Of a stretch of DNA of 64,000 bases, positions 50,754 to 58,606 are shown one piece after another. Each line of letters begins with the position of its first letter. Position 1 is the first letter of the stretch. The DNA lies in the NCBI GenBank assembly GCA_016719385.1, contig JADJZA010000007.1, positions 248,001 to 312,000 on the forward strand. The letters are read 5' to 3'. The position numbers and the translations under genes are program-made. Source of the stretch: Candidatus Microthrix subdominans. Lineage in GTDB: Bacteria > Actinomycetota > Acidimicrobiia > Acidimicrobiales > Microtrichaceae. The notes beneath the pieces are model-generated. The model saw only the letters and a program-made list of their open reading frames with translations, had not been told where the DNA came from and ran no database searches.

Positions 50754-50759
50754 TAACCT
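50754..50759 (+). promoter_or_regulatory. -10 box of the UPF0182 gene (TAACCT)
   Basis: TAACCT ends 8 nt before ATG 50768, consistent with a leaderless or near-leaderless start. It lies 60 nt after the heptamer array. Confidence 0.45.
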
Positions 50760-50767
50760 CCGCCCAT

Positions 50768-53755
50768 ATGCGAATGCCCCGGGATATGCCCCGCCCTTCG
50801 TCGCGCGGCGGGCGTTCACCGTCGGTCGGTTTCAGGAAGACGCTCATCATCTCGGTGGTGGGCTTGATTGCGATCCTCGTGATTTTGCGCATCGCGGCTG
50901 AGGTGCACTTGGAGTACCTCTGGTACGACTCGCTGCTTCAGCCGGACACATGGCTGACGGCGACCGGAGCGAAGTTCTTTCTCGGCATCGTCTTCTCGCT
51001 CGTCTTCTTCTTGGCATGCTTGTCCAGCTTGACGGTGGCCGACCGGGTCTCGCGGCGCCAGGAGCTGTTGGGCGCAGACGAGTTCATCCTGCGCTATCAC
51101 GAGCTGATCGGCACTCGACACCGCATCGTGCGGGTGGTTGCGGCACTGGTGCTGGCGTTGGCCGCCGGCCTGCCGGCCATCAACCAGTGGGATCAGTGGC
51201 TGTTGTTCCTCAACGGTTCGACCGTCGGCGTGACCGACCCCCAGTTCGGCTACGACCTTGGCTTCTACTTCTTCACCCTGCCGTTCCTGGAGTACGTACT
51301 CACCTGGCTGTTTGCAGCCTTGATCACGATCGCGTTGGCCACCGGCGGCGTGTACTACCTCAACGGCTCGCTGCGCCCCCGTGGCGCCCGAAAGGCCGGG
51401 TTTGGAACGCCTGCGGTCAAGGCGCACCTGTCGGTGCTGTTGGCGGCGCTCGCCCTGGTGAAAGCCGCCGAATACTTCTTCGTGGCGCGGCCTTCGCTCA
51501 CCTTCGCCGAGGGCCGGGTCTTCGATGGCGCCGGATACACCGCGATCAACGCCCAGTTGCCGGCCACGCTGCTGCTCACGATGGTGTCGCTGTTCTGCGC
51601 TGGCCTCTTCATCGCCAACGTGAAGCGTCGTGGTTGGGGGTTGCCCGTGGTGGCCCTCTCGCTGTGGTTGGCGGTCGCGGTGCTCGGCGCCGGCGCTCTA
51701 CCCGCCTTCGTGCAGCGCTTTCAGGTCGATCCCCAGAAGGCCGCACGGGAGATCGACTTCATCAAACGCAACCAGTCAGCCACCGAAGCGGCCTACGGGC
51801 TCGACACGCTGAAGACGGCCGATTTCGATTACACCGAGAACGTCACCGCGGCCGATGCTGAGAAGGCCTCCCCGGTGATCGAGCGGGTGCCCGTCCTCGA
51901 TCCCGTGCTGATCGGCGACACATTCCGGGCCCAGCAGTCCAAGAAGCCCCAGTTCTCGATGGGCCAGGTGTTTCTTGACCGCTACGAGATCGAGGGGTCG
52001 TCGCAACCTGCCGTGTTGTCGGTCCGCGACCTGTCGCGCAAAGACCTACCCGGCCGCTCGTGGGAACAGGAACACCTCGTCTACACCGCCGGCGAAGGGG
52101 TAGCGCTGGCCGCCGCCGACCGCGTGGCCGCCGACGGTCGACCCGACTACCTGATCGAGGACCTGCCGGTCCGAACCTCCGACGAGTTCAAGCTGACCAA
52201 ACCCCAGGTGTACTTCGGGCGGGGGCTGGCCGACTGGTACGCGATCGCCGGGACCTCGCGAGAGGACGGCGAGAAGTTCGACGGTTCGACCGGCATCAAG
52301 CTGGGCACCTTCTGGCGCCAGCTGGAGACGTCGCTGCGCTTCGGTGCGATCGATCCGCTGATCTCCTCGTCGGTCGACGAGAACTCCCGGCTGCTGATGC
52401 GCCGCGACCCCAACGAGCGACTGTCGGCCCTGGCCCCGTTCGTGTCCTGGTCTTCCGAAGCTCTCCCCGTCGTCTCCGAAGGCCGGGTGAAGTACCTCCA
52501 GATGGGCTACACGACCGTCTCCACCTACCCCTACGCTCAGTTCTCGCCCACCGACGACCTGCCGGAAGGCTCGGACCTGCGGTCGCGTCGGTTCAACTCG
52601 TTGCGGGCTGCGGTGGTCGCCACGATCGACGGCTACGACGGCTCGGTGAAGATCTATCGCATCGACCGCGAGTTCTCCGAGGGTGCCGCCATCGACGAGG
52701 ATCCGATCATCGCCGCATGGGAGCGAGCGATGCCCCAGTTGTTCACGCCGCTCGACAAATTGCCGGAGGACCTCCGCACTCATCTGCAGTATCCCGACGA
52801 ACTGTTGCGTGTGCAGTCGCGTATGTACGGCCGCTACCACGTGAAGGACCCCGAGACCTTTTACGACGGCTCGGAAAACTGGGTGGTCGCCCGCAACCCC
52901 GGGGATGCGGTGGCCGAGGCGTCTGGGGCGGGTTCGGGACCGATCCCTCCCACCCAGCTGATGCTGGACCGCGACGGCGCTCCCGGCTTCGTACGCACCC
53001 GGCCGCTGACGCCGGGCACCGAGGACGCGGCCCGCGCCGACCTGGCCGCCTATCTGGTCGGTGATTCCGACCCGGACCGCTTCGGCGACCTGACCTCGTA
53101 CCGGATGACCACGGTTGAAGCCGACGGGAAACGCCGTGAGGGCGCCGAGGTGGAGAACCCAACCAGAGCCCAGGTGGCGATCAACAACGACGCCCGGATC
53201 TCCCAGAAGATCACGCTGCTGAACCAGAGTGGGTCCAACGTTCGCTTCGGCGCCATGATGCTCGTTCCCGTCGGCAACAGTGTCTTCTACATCCGGCCGC
53301 TCTACGTCGTCGGCAAGGGCGAGGACAGCTCGCCGGCGCTCAACCAGGTGGTCGTCGTGTGGAAGGGTTCGGCCTTCCTGGGCGACACCGCCGAAGAAGG
53401 TGTGCTCAACGCCATCCGCGGCAACAAGGTCGATGCGCCCGAGGCCACCGGCAGCACGCCCGACCCGGGGGCTGAGACACCGACGCCGACGACCACCCCA
53501 GAGGGTTCGACGCCACCCGCCGACGATGCCACCGCGGCCGAACTCGTGTCCGACGCGATCCGGACGATGGACGAGGCGGAGAAGGCCAAGGGTGGGGAGG
53601 GCGGCCTGGCCGAATACGAGAAGAAGAACGCCGAGGCGAAAAATCTGCTCGACCGGGCGGCAAAGCTGCTCGACCGACAGCCCGCCGATGGCGCACCGGC
53701 CTCGACGACCGTCGCTCCCTCGACCACCACGCCCACCTCGCCCGAGCCCGGGTAG
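50768..53755 (+). CDS. UPF0182 family membrane protein
   Basis: 995 residues, near the family norm. The N-terminal third has about seven membrane helices (KTLIISVVGLIAILVILRIA, FFLGIVFSLVFFLACLSSLT, and others). The large extracytoplasmic part carries WYDSLLQPDTWLTATGAKFF, DFIKRNQSATEAAYGLDTLK, VYFGRGLADWYAIAGTSRED and DELLRVQSRMYGRYHVKDPE, all typical UPF0182 blocks. A Thr/Pro-rich, charged C-terminal tail ends the protein. Mycobacterial relatives include Rv0064 and Rv3193c; the function is not established. It sits downstream of the DivIVA-like and YlbL-like genes. Confidence 0.92.
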   Translation: MRMPRDMPRPSSRGGRSPSVGFRKTLIISVVGLIAILVILRIAAEVHLEYLWYDSLLQPDTWLTATGAKFFLGIVFSLVFFLACLSSLTVADRVSRRQELLGADEFILRYHELIGTRHRIVRVVAALVLALAAGLPAINQWDQWLLFLNGSTVGVTDPQFGYDLGFYFFTLPFLEYVLTWLFAALITIALATGGVYYLNGSLRPRGARKAGFGTPAVKAHLSVLLAALALVKAAEYFFVARPSLTFAEGRVFDGAGYTAINAQLPATLLLTMVSLFCAGLFIANVKRRGWGLPVVALSLWLAVAVLGAGALPAFVQRFQVDPQKAAREIDFIKRNQSATEAAYGLDTLKTADFDYTENVTAADAEKASPVIERVPVLDPVLIGDTFRAQQSKKPQFSMGQVFLDRYEIEGSSQPAVLSVRDLSRKDLPGRSWEQEHLVYTAGEGVALAAADRVAADGRPDYLIEDLPVRTSDEFKLTKPQVYFGRGLADWYAIAGTSREDGEKFDGSTGIKLGTFWRQLETSLRFGAIDPLISSSVDENSRLLMRRDPNERLSALAPFVSWSSEALPVVSEGRVKYLQMGYTTVSTYPYAQFSPTDDLPEGSDLRSRRFNSLRAAVVATIDGYDGSVKIYRIDREFSEGAAIDEDPIIAAWERAMPQLFTPLDKLPEDLRTHLQYPDELLRVQSRMYGRYHVKDPETFYDGSENWVVARNPGDAVAEASGAGSGPIPPTQLMLDRDGAPGFVRTRPLTPGTEDAARADLAAYLVGDSDPDRFGDLTSYRMTTVEADGKRREGAEVENPTRAQVAINNDARISQKITLLNQSGSNVRFGAMMLVPVGNSVFYIRPLYVVGKGEDSSPALNQVVVVWKGSAFLGDTAEEGVLNAIRGNKVDAPEATGSTPDPGAETPTPTTTPEGSTPPADDATAAELVSDAIRTMDEAEKAKGGEGGLAEYEKKNAEAKNLLDRAAKLLDRQPADGAPASTTVAPSTTTPTSPEPG

Positions 53756-53767
53756 CCACCCACCCGC

Positions 53768-53964
53768 AACTCGGGAGTTGAGAGCGCGGTCTGGCGGTCG
53801 TGTGGGCTCCCGAGTTCGGTAGTTTGTGTCTCACCACTCGGTAGTCGGGAGTTGAGAGCGCGGTCTGGCGGTCGTGTGGGCTCCCGAGTTCGGCAGCGTG
53901 TGTCTCACCACTCGGTAGTCGGGAGTTGAGAGCGCGGTCTGGCGGTCGTGTGGGCTCCCGAGTT
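53768..53964. repeat. Hairpin repeat, three tandem copies (74-bp period)
   Basis: Three copies with left arms near 53768, 53845 and 53919, repeating every 74 bp. Copy 1 has perfect 10-bp arms (aactcgggag at 53768-53777 and ctcccgagtt at 53807-53816). Copies 2 and 3 keep a 7-bp stem (tcgggag/ctcccga). The 29-nt loop is identical in all three and contains gagagcgcggtctggcggtc. The array lies between the 3' ends of UPF0182 and the DUF368 gene. A fourth copy with a different stem is at 58522-58574. Confidence 0.85.
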
Positions 53965-54006
53965 GGCGGGCTCGTCCGAGTTGGCGAGCTCGCCGGCCGC
54001 CGTGTC

Positions 54007-54921
54007 TTAGCGGGCGGCGGTGCGCGCTTCGGATTCGGCGTCGAGCTCCTCGTCGTGATGCTCCTCGCCGGCGAGCATGCTCATCGCCACGACGGCGACC
54101 CCACCGATGATCGCCAGCAGGATCGGCACCCAGACGTCGCCGGACGGCATCGTCATCTCGTTGGTCTCGGTTCCGTTCGGCCAGGGCCACAGCACGCGGA
54201 GCGAACCGAGCATCAGGCCGGTCAACCCGGCGAGCACCAGCTGGTGATAGTTGTGCAGTGCCCAATGCAGGAAGGTGGAGAAGCCGGCCAGGCCGAGCAC
54301 CGCACCCAGGCCAAACACGACGATGAGCGCCAGGTCGCGGTCGGAGACCGCCCCGAGGATGGTGTCGTAGAGGCCGAGCATCAGCAGTAGGAACGAGCCG
54401 GAGATGCCGGGGAGGATCATGGCGCAGATGGCGATGGCCCCGGCAATAAACACGTACCACAGCGCCGGATCGCTCACCGGGCCGGAACGCAGCCCGAGCA
54501 CGAAGAACGCCACGACGGCGACGACGACCAGGGTGACCGCCCGAGCGGGGTCCAACTTGAGGCGTTGGGCGGTGACCACGATCGAGCCGACGACCAGGCC
54601 GAAGAAGGCGGCGGCCATGCGCACCGGGTAGTCCTCCAACAGGCGCTCGATCGTGTGGGACAGGGCGATGATCGCCACGCCGATGCCGAGCAGCAACGGA
54701 AGAAGAAAGGCCCAATCGACCGCCTTGAACTTCTCCACCGCCCCGGAGAAGTCACCCTTCACCGCAGCGCCGAGCACCGCAGCGCCCTCGCGCACCGTGT
54801 CGATCAGGTGCGTGTAGATGCCGAGAACCAGGGCGATCGTCCCGCCTGACACGCCGGGAACGATGTCGGCCGCGCCCATGAGGAACCCTCGTACGACCTG
54901 CATCGGAGCTTGTTTCAGCAT
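54007..54921 (-). CDS. DUF368 family membrane protein (candidate C55-P carrier)
   Basis: 304 residues with about eight hydrophobic helices. The family hallmark GFLMGAADIVPGVSGGTIAL near the N-terminus and AICAMILPGISGSFLLLMLG in the middle are both present, forming the two ADIVPG/ILPGISG-type repeats. DUF368 proteins (PopT) have been reported to recycle undecaprenyl phosphate across the membrane, along with DedA proteins. The C-terminus is acidic (HHDEELDAESEARTAAR). The start is ATG 54921. Divergent from the H+-pyrophosphatase gene. Confidence 0.85.
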   Translation of the reverse strand: MLKQAPMQVVRGFLMGAADIVPGVSGGTIALVLGIYTHLIDTVREGAAVLGAAVKGDFSGAVEKFKAVDWAFLLPLLLGIGVAIIALSHTIERLLEDYPVRMAAAFFGLVVGSIVVTAQRLKLDPARAVTLVVVAVVAFFVLGLRSGPVSDPALWYVFIAGAIAICAMILPGISGSFLLLMLGLYDTILGAVSDRDLALIVVFGLGAVLGLAGFSTFLHWALHNYHQLVLAGLTGLMLGSLRVLWPWPNGTETNEMTMPSGDVWVPILLAIIGGVAVVAMSMLAGEEHHDEELDAESEARTAAR

Positions 54922-55103
54922 CCGAGCACGGTAGTGGTTGGCCCCCGATGAGAGGGAGTTGACCCTGCGACGGCAGGCCGGGTCTTTTGACGTCGCAGGG
55001 GGCGAGCGGCTTCCATGTCCGGGTCCTGTGCAATCCGGCACGCGTGAGCAACGCGCGTGGCCTGCCAACTGGGGAGGCGCCCGAGCGCTTCCCGGAGGAA
55101 CTC

Positions 55104-57431
55104 ATGACCAACCTGTTCGCTTCTGAAGGCGGCTACCAACTCTTTGTGCTTGGCGGCGCCGAATGGTTTTGGCTGGTGTTCTCGATGGTGGTGGCGCTGC
55201 TGGCGCTGGTCGTCGGCGTGGTGAGCATGAAGGGGGTGCTGGCCAAGCCGACCGGCACCGCTGAGATGGAGGAGATCGCCGGCGCCGTGCAGGAGGGGGC
55301 GATGGCCTACATCACCCGCCAGTTCCGCACGATCGGCATCATCGTGGTTCCGCTGGCGGTGATCGTGTTCCTCACGTCCAGCAAGGTGATCGATGAAGGC
55401 AGCGGCGAGGGCCTGAACTTCGCCCAGTCGGGGGGCTTTCGCACCCTCGCGTTTCTCGTGGGTGGGCTGGCGTCCGCCTCGATCGGGTTCCTCGGCATGT
55501 GGCTGTCCACCCGAGCGAACATTCGCACCGCCACCGCCGCCAAGGCCCACGACATGAACGGTGCCATGCAGGTGGCGTTCCGCGCCGGAGGCACGGTCGG
55601 GCTGTTCACCGCCGGCTTCGGGCTTTTGGGCGCAACCGCAATCGTGATGTTGTTCCAGAACACCGCCTCGTCGATCCTGATCGGCTTCGGTTTCGGCGGT
55701 TCGCTGTTGGCCCTCTTCCTGCGGGTCGGTGGCGGCATCTTCACCAAGGCCGCCGATGTTGGCGCCGACCTGGTGGGCAAGGTCGAGGCGGGCATCCCCG
55801 AGGACGACCCCCGCAACCCGGCCACCATCGCCGACAACGTGGGCGACAACGTGGGTGACTGCGCCGGCATGGCGGCCGACCTGTTCGAGAGCTTTGGCGT
55901 CATCCTGGTCGCCTCGATCATCCTGGGTATCACCGCCTTCAACTCGGTGGGCATCGGCGTCGGTGGCGCCGCCAAGGGCATCATCTTCCCCCTGGCGATC
56001 ATGGCGATCGGGCTGTTGGCCTCGGCCGTGTCGATCTTCTCGGTCAAGGCCCGCCCGGGCGAGACCAATGCCCTGCCCCCGATCAACCGCGGCGTGCTGT
56101 TGGCGTCGGTGATCACCCTGGTGGGCGCAGCGATCGTCGCGTTCGGCTACGTGGGCAACCCCGAGGGCTCCACGATGTCCAATTTGGGCCTGCGACTCTT
56201 CCTGGCGATCGTCGCCGGCGTCGTGCTGGGCCAGGTGGCCAGCCGCATCACCCAGTACTACACGTCCACCTCGTTCAAGCCGGTGCGTGACATCGCCGAC
56301 GCCGGACGAACCGGTCCGGCCACCGTCGTGCTGTCGGGCATCTCCTCGGGCATGGAGTCGGCCGTGTGGGCCGTCGTCGCCGTTGGCGGAGCCATCCTGG
56401 TGTCGATCGGCATCGGTGGAGGTGACATCAAGTTCTCGCTCTACCTGGTGGCCCTGGCCGGCGTGGGCATGCTGGCGACCACCGGCATCATCGTGGCCGA
56501 GGACACCTTCGGTCCCATTGCCGACAACGCCCAGGGCATCGCCGAGATGGCCGGCGAGTTCGAGGGCGAGACCGAGGTGATCCTCGATGGGCTCGACACG
56601 GTTGGCAACACGACCAAGGCCGTCACCAAGGGCTACGCCATCGCGTCGGCGGTCATCGCCGCAGTGGCGCTGTTCGCCGCCTTCCGCGAGATCATCGCCG
56701 AGGAACTCTTCAACGGCGACTTCGCCGCCGCAGTGATCAACATCGCCGACCCGAAGATCTTCGTCGGAGCTCTGCTGGGCGGCGCCGTCGTCTTCTTGTT
56801 CTCGTCGCTGTCGATCCTGGCGGTCAGCCGCACCGCCGGGGTGGTCGTCGAGGAGGTCCGCCGCCAGTTCCGGCAGAAGCCCGGCATCATGAAGGGCACC
56901 GAGCGCCCCGACTACGGCCCGGTCATCGACATCTGCACCTCTGCGGCGCTGCGTGAGCTGGCCACCCCGGCGCTGCTCGCCGTGCTGTTGCCGGTCGCCG
57001 TCGGCTTCGGCCTGGGCGCCGAGGCGCTCGGTGGCTACCTGGCCGCTGCGATCGTCATCGGTGCGTTGATGGCCAACTTCCTGTCCAACGCCGGTGGTGC
57101 GTGGGACAACGCCAAGAAGTACGTGGAGGACGGCAACGTCGGCGGCAAGGGCTCCGACGTCCACACCGCCGTCGTCATCGGCGACACGGTGGGCGACCCG
57201 TTCAAGGACACCGCCGGCCCGGCGATCAACCCGCTGCTCAAGGTGATGAACCTGGTGGCGCTGCTGGTGCTGCCCGCCGTGTTCTCCCTGGCGGACAACG
57301 ATGCCGCCCGTGCGATCATCACCGTGGTCGCCGCGGCCGTGCTGATCGGTGCCGTGGTGTTCTCCAAGGGCCAGGGCTCGGCCATCGCCGACGAGCCGGC
57401 AGTCGAGCGGACCGACTCGGCCCCGCTCTAG
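55104..57431 (+). CDS. hppA: Membrane-bound H+-translocating pyrophosphatase
   Basis: 775 residues, about 16 helices. Hydrolyses pyrophosphate to pump protons. Active-site blocks are DVGADLVGKVEAGIPEDDPR, NPATIADNVGDNVGDCAGMA and the C-terminal GDTVGDPFKDTAGPAINPLL. The segment after helix 11 reads TVGNTTKAVTKGYAIASAV; Lys at the position that is Ala in potassium-dependent enzymes marks it as a K+-independent type (established rule). A strong CGGAGGAA ribosome-binding site lies just before ATG 55104. It would conserve energy from PPi released by biosynthesis. Confidence 0.96.
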   Translation: MTNLFASEGGYQLFVLGGAEWFWLVFSMVVALLALVVGVVSMKGVLAKPTGTAEMEEIAGAVQEGAMAYITRQFRTIGIIVVPLAVIVFLTSSKVIDEGSGEGLNFAQSGGFRTLAFLVGGLASASIGFLGMWLSTRANIRTATAAKAHDMNGAMQVAFRAGGTVGLFTAGFGLLGATAIVMLFQNTASSILIGFGFGGSLLALFLRVGGGIFTKAADVGADLVGKVEAGIPEDDPRNPATIADNVGDNVGDCAGMAADLFESFGVILVASIILGITAFNSVGIGVGGAAKGIIFPLAIMAIGLLASAVSIFSVKARPGETNALPPINRGVLLASVITLVGAAIVAFGYVGNPEGSTMSNLGLRLFLAIVAGVVLGQVASRITQYYTSTSFKPVRDIADAGRTGPATVVLSGISSGMESAVWAVVAVGGAILVSIGIGGGDIKFSLYLVALAGVGMLATTGIIVAEDTFGPIADNAQGIAEMAGEFEGETEVILDGLDTVGNTTKAVTKGYAIASAVIAAVALFAAFREIIAEELFNGDFAAAVINIADPKIFVGALLGGAVVFLFSSLSILAVSRTAGVVVEEVRRQFRQKPGIMKGTERPDYGPVIDICTSAALRELATPALLAVLLPVAVGFGLGAEALGGYLAAAIVIGALMANFLSNAGGAWDNAKKYVEDGNVGGKGSDVHTAVVIGDTVGDPFKDTAGPAINPLLKVMNLVALLVLPAVFSLADNDAARAIITVVAAAVLIGAVVFSKGQGSAIADEPAVERTDSAPL

Positions 57432-57472
57432 GCCCGCCAACCGACGTCTAACGTGTAGCGAAAGGCTCCAAC

Positions 57473-58459
57473 ATGTGCACCAAGGTCCTTTGGCATGACC
57501 CGTCCGGTCCGGTCCTCGTCGGCCGCAACATGGACTACCACCGCGACACCGGCACGAACCTGTGGTCGCTGCCGAAGGGCCTGGAGCGCAACGACGGGGT
57601 GGGTGGCTCGCTGAGTTGGACCGCCGTGTACGGCAGCGTGGTCGCAGCGGCCTACGACATGATGACCGTCGATGGCATGAACGAGGCGGGCCTGTCCGGG
57701 CACATTCTCTGGCTGACCGAATCTCACTACGGCGACCACGACCCGGAGCGCCCGGCGCTGTCGATGGCGGTGTGGCTGCAGTACTTCCTCGACAACTTCG
57801 CCACCGTCGCCGAGGCGGCGGCGTGGATTGCCGAGACCAAGGTGCAGGTCGTCCCGTTGAGTGATCCGGCCACCGGCGAGGTGCCGGCCGTGCACTTGGC
57901 GCTCAGCGACTCGACGGGCGACTCGGCGGTGATCGAGTACACCGACGACGAAGCGACCGTGTGGCACAGCCCCGACTACAAGGTGATGACCAACTCGCCG
58001 ACCTACGACCAGCAGCTCGAGCTGCTGGCCACGATCGAGGGCTTCGGCGGCGATGCCCCGCTGCCGGGTTCAACCCTGGCGGCCGATCGCTTCGCCCGGG
58101 CAAACTACTACGTGGGCCGGCTGCCGACCCCGACCGGCCAGGTCGATGCGATCGCCTCAATCCTGAGCGTGATCCGCAACGCTGCCCAGCCGTTCCGCAT
58201 TCCGGATCCGGATCAACCCCACGCATCCCAGACCCTGTGGCAGACGGTCGCGGACCTGACCAACAAGCGCTACGTGTTTACCTCGACCACCCGACCCAAC
58301 GTCGTGTGGGTGGATTTCGCCGACCTGGACCTCACCGAGGGCGCCTCGGCGGGACGGCTCGACCTGATGGGCGACACCGCGCTGCAGGGCGGTCTGGCCG
58401 GCAACGTCGGAAAGCGTTTCGAGGAGCGGGCACCCCTGGAGTTCCTCAGCCTGGCCTGA
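57473..58459 (+). CDS. Ntn-type linear amide C-N hydrolase (choloylglycine hydrolase family)
   Basis: 328 residues. After Met removal the N-terminal nucleophile is Cys2 (MCTKVLWHDPSGPVLVGRNM), with the Arg/Asn/Asp pocket residues of VGRNMDYHRDTGTNLW. Further blocks are DMMTVDGMNEAGLSGHILWL, VIEYTDDEATVWHSPDYKVM and TNSPTYDQQL, matching the Ntn hydrolase conserved Asn. The family includes penicillin V acylase and bile-salt hydrolase; the actual substrate (acyl amide or homoserine lactone) is unknown. No export signal is seen. It follows hppA by 41 nt. Confidence 0.9.
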   Translation: MCTKVLWHDPSGPVLVGRNMDYHRDTGTNLWSLPKGLERNDGVGGSLSWTAVYGSVVAAAYDMMTVDGMNEAGLSGHILWLTESHYGDHDPERPALSMAVWLQYFLDNFATVAEAAAWIAETKVQVVPLSDPATGEVPAVHLALSDSTGDSAVIEYTDDEATVWHSPDYKVMTNSPTYDQQLELLATIEGFGGDAPLPGSTLAADRFARANYYVGRLPTPTGQVDAIASILSVIRNAAQPFRIPDPDQPHASQTLWQTVADLTNKRYVFTSTTRPNVVWVDFADLDLTEGASAGRLDLMGDTALQGGLAGNVGKRFEERAPLEFLSLA

Positions 58460-58521
58460 CAGCCAGCGGAACGCGTCACTCCACCCCCTTCACAACTGGC
58501 AAGGGAACGGCGCCCCACCTT

Positions 58522-58574
58522 CGAACCGGGGAGCCGAGAGCGCGCTCTGGCGGTCGTTTGGGCTCCCCGGTTCG
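58522..58574. repeat. Dispersed fourth copy of the hairpin repeat
   Basis: Perfect 12-bp arms at 58522-58533 (cgaaccggggag) and 58563-58574 enclose a 29-nt loop. The loop matches that of the 53.8-kb array at 25 of 29 positions (sharing ctggcggtcgt), while the stem sequence is different yet fully paired. It lies between the 3' ends of the amidase gene and the sulfite-oxidase-like gene, also a convergent pair. Confidence 0.85.
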
Positions 58575-58606
58575 TCGCCTCTCCGGTTCGTACCTGCTTC
58601 TGAACG

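Noticed and set aside
53768..53964. Could the 74-bp repeats be a CRISPR array?
   Set aside because: Unit and spacer are both repeated (no unique spacers), only about 2.6 copies, and no cas genes are present.
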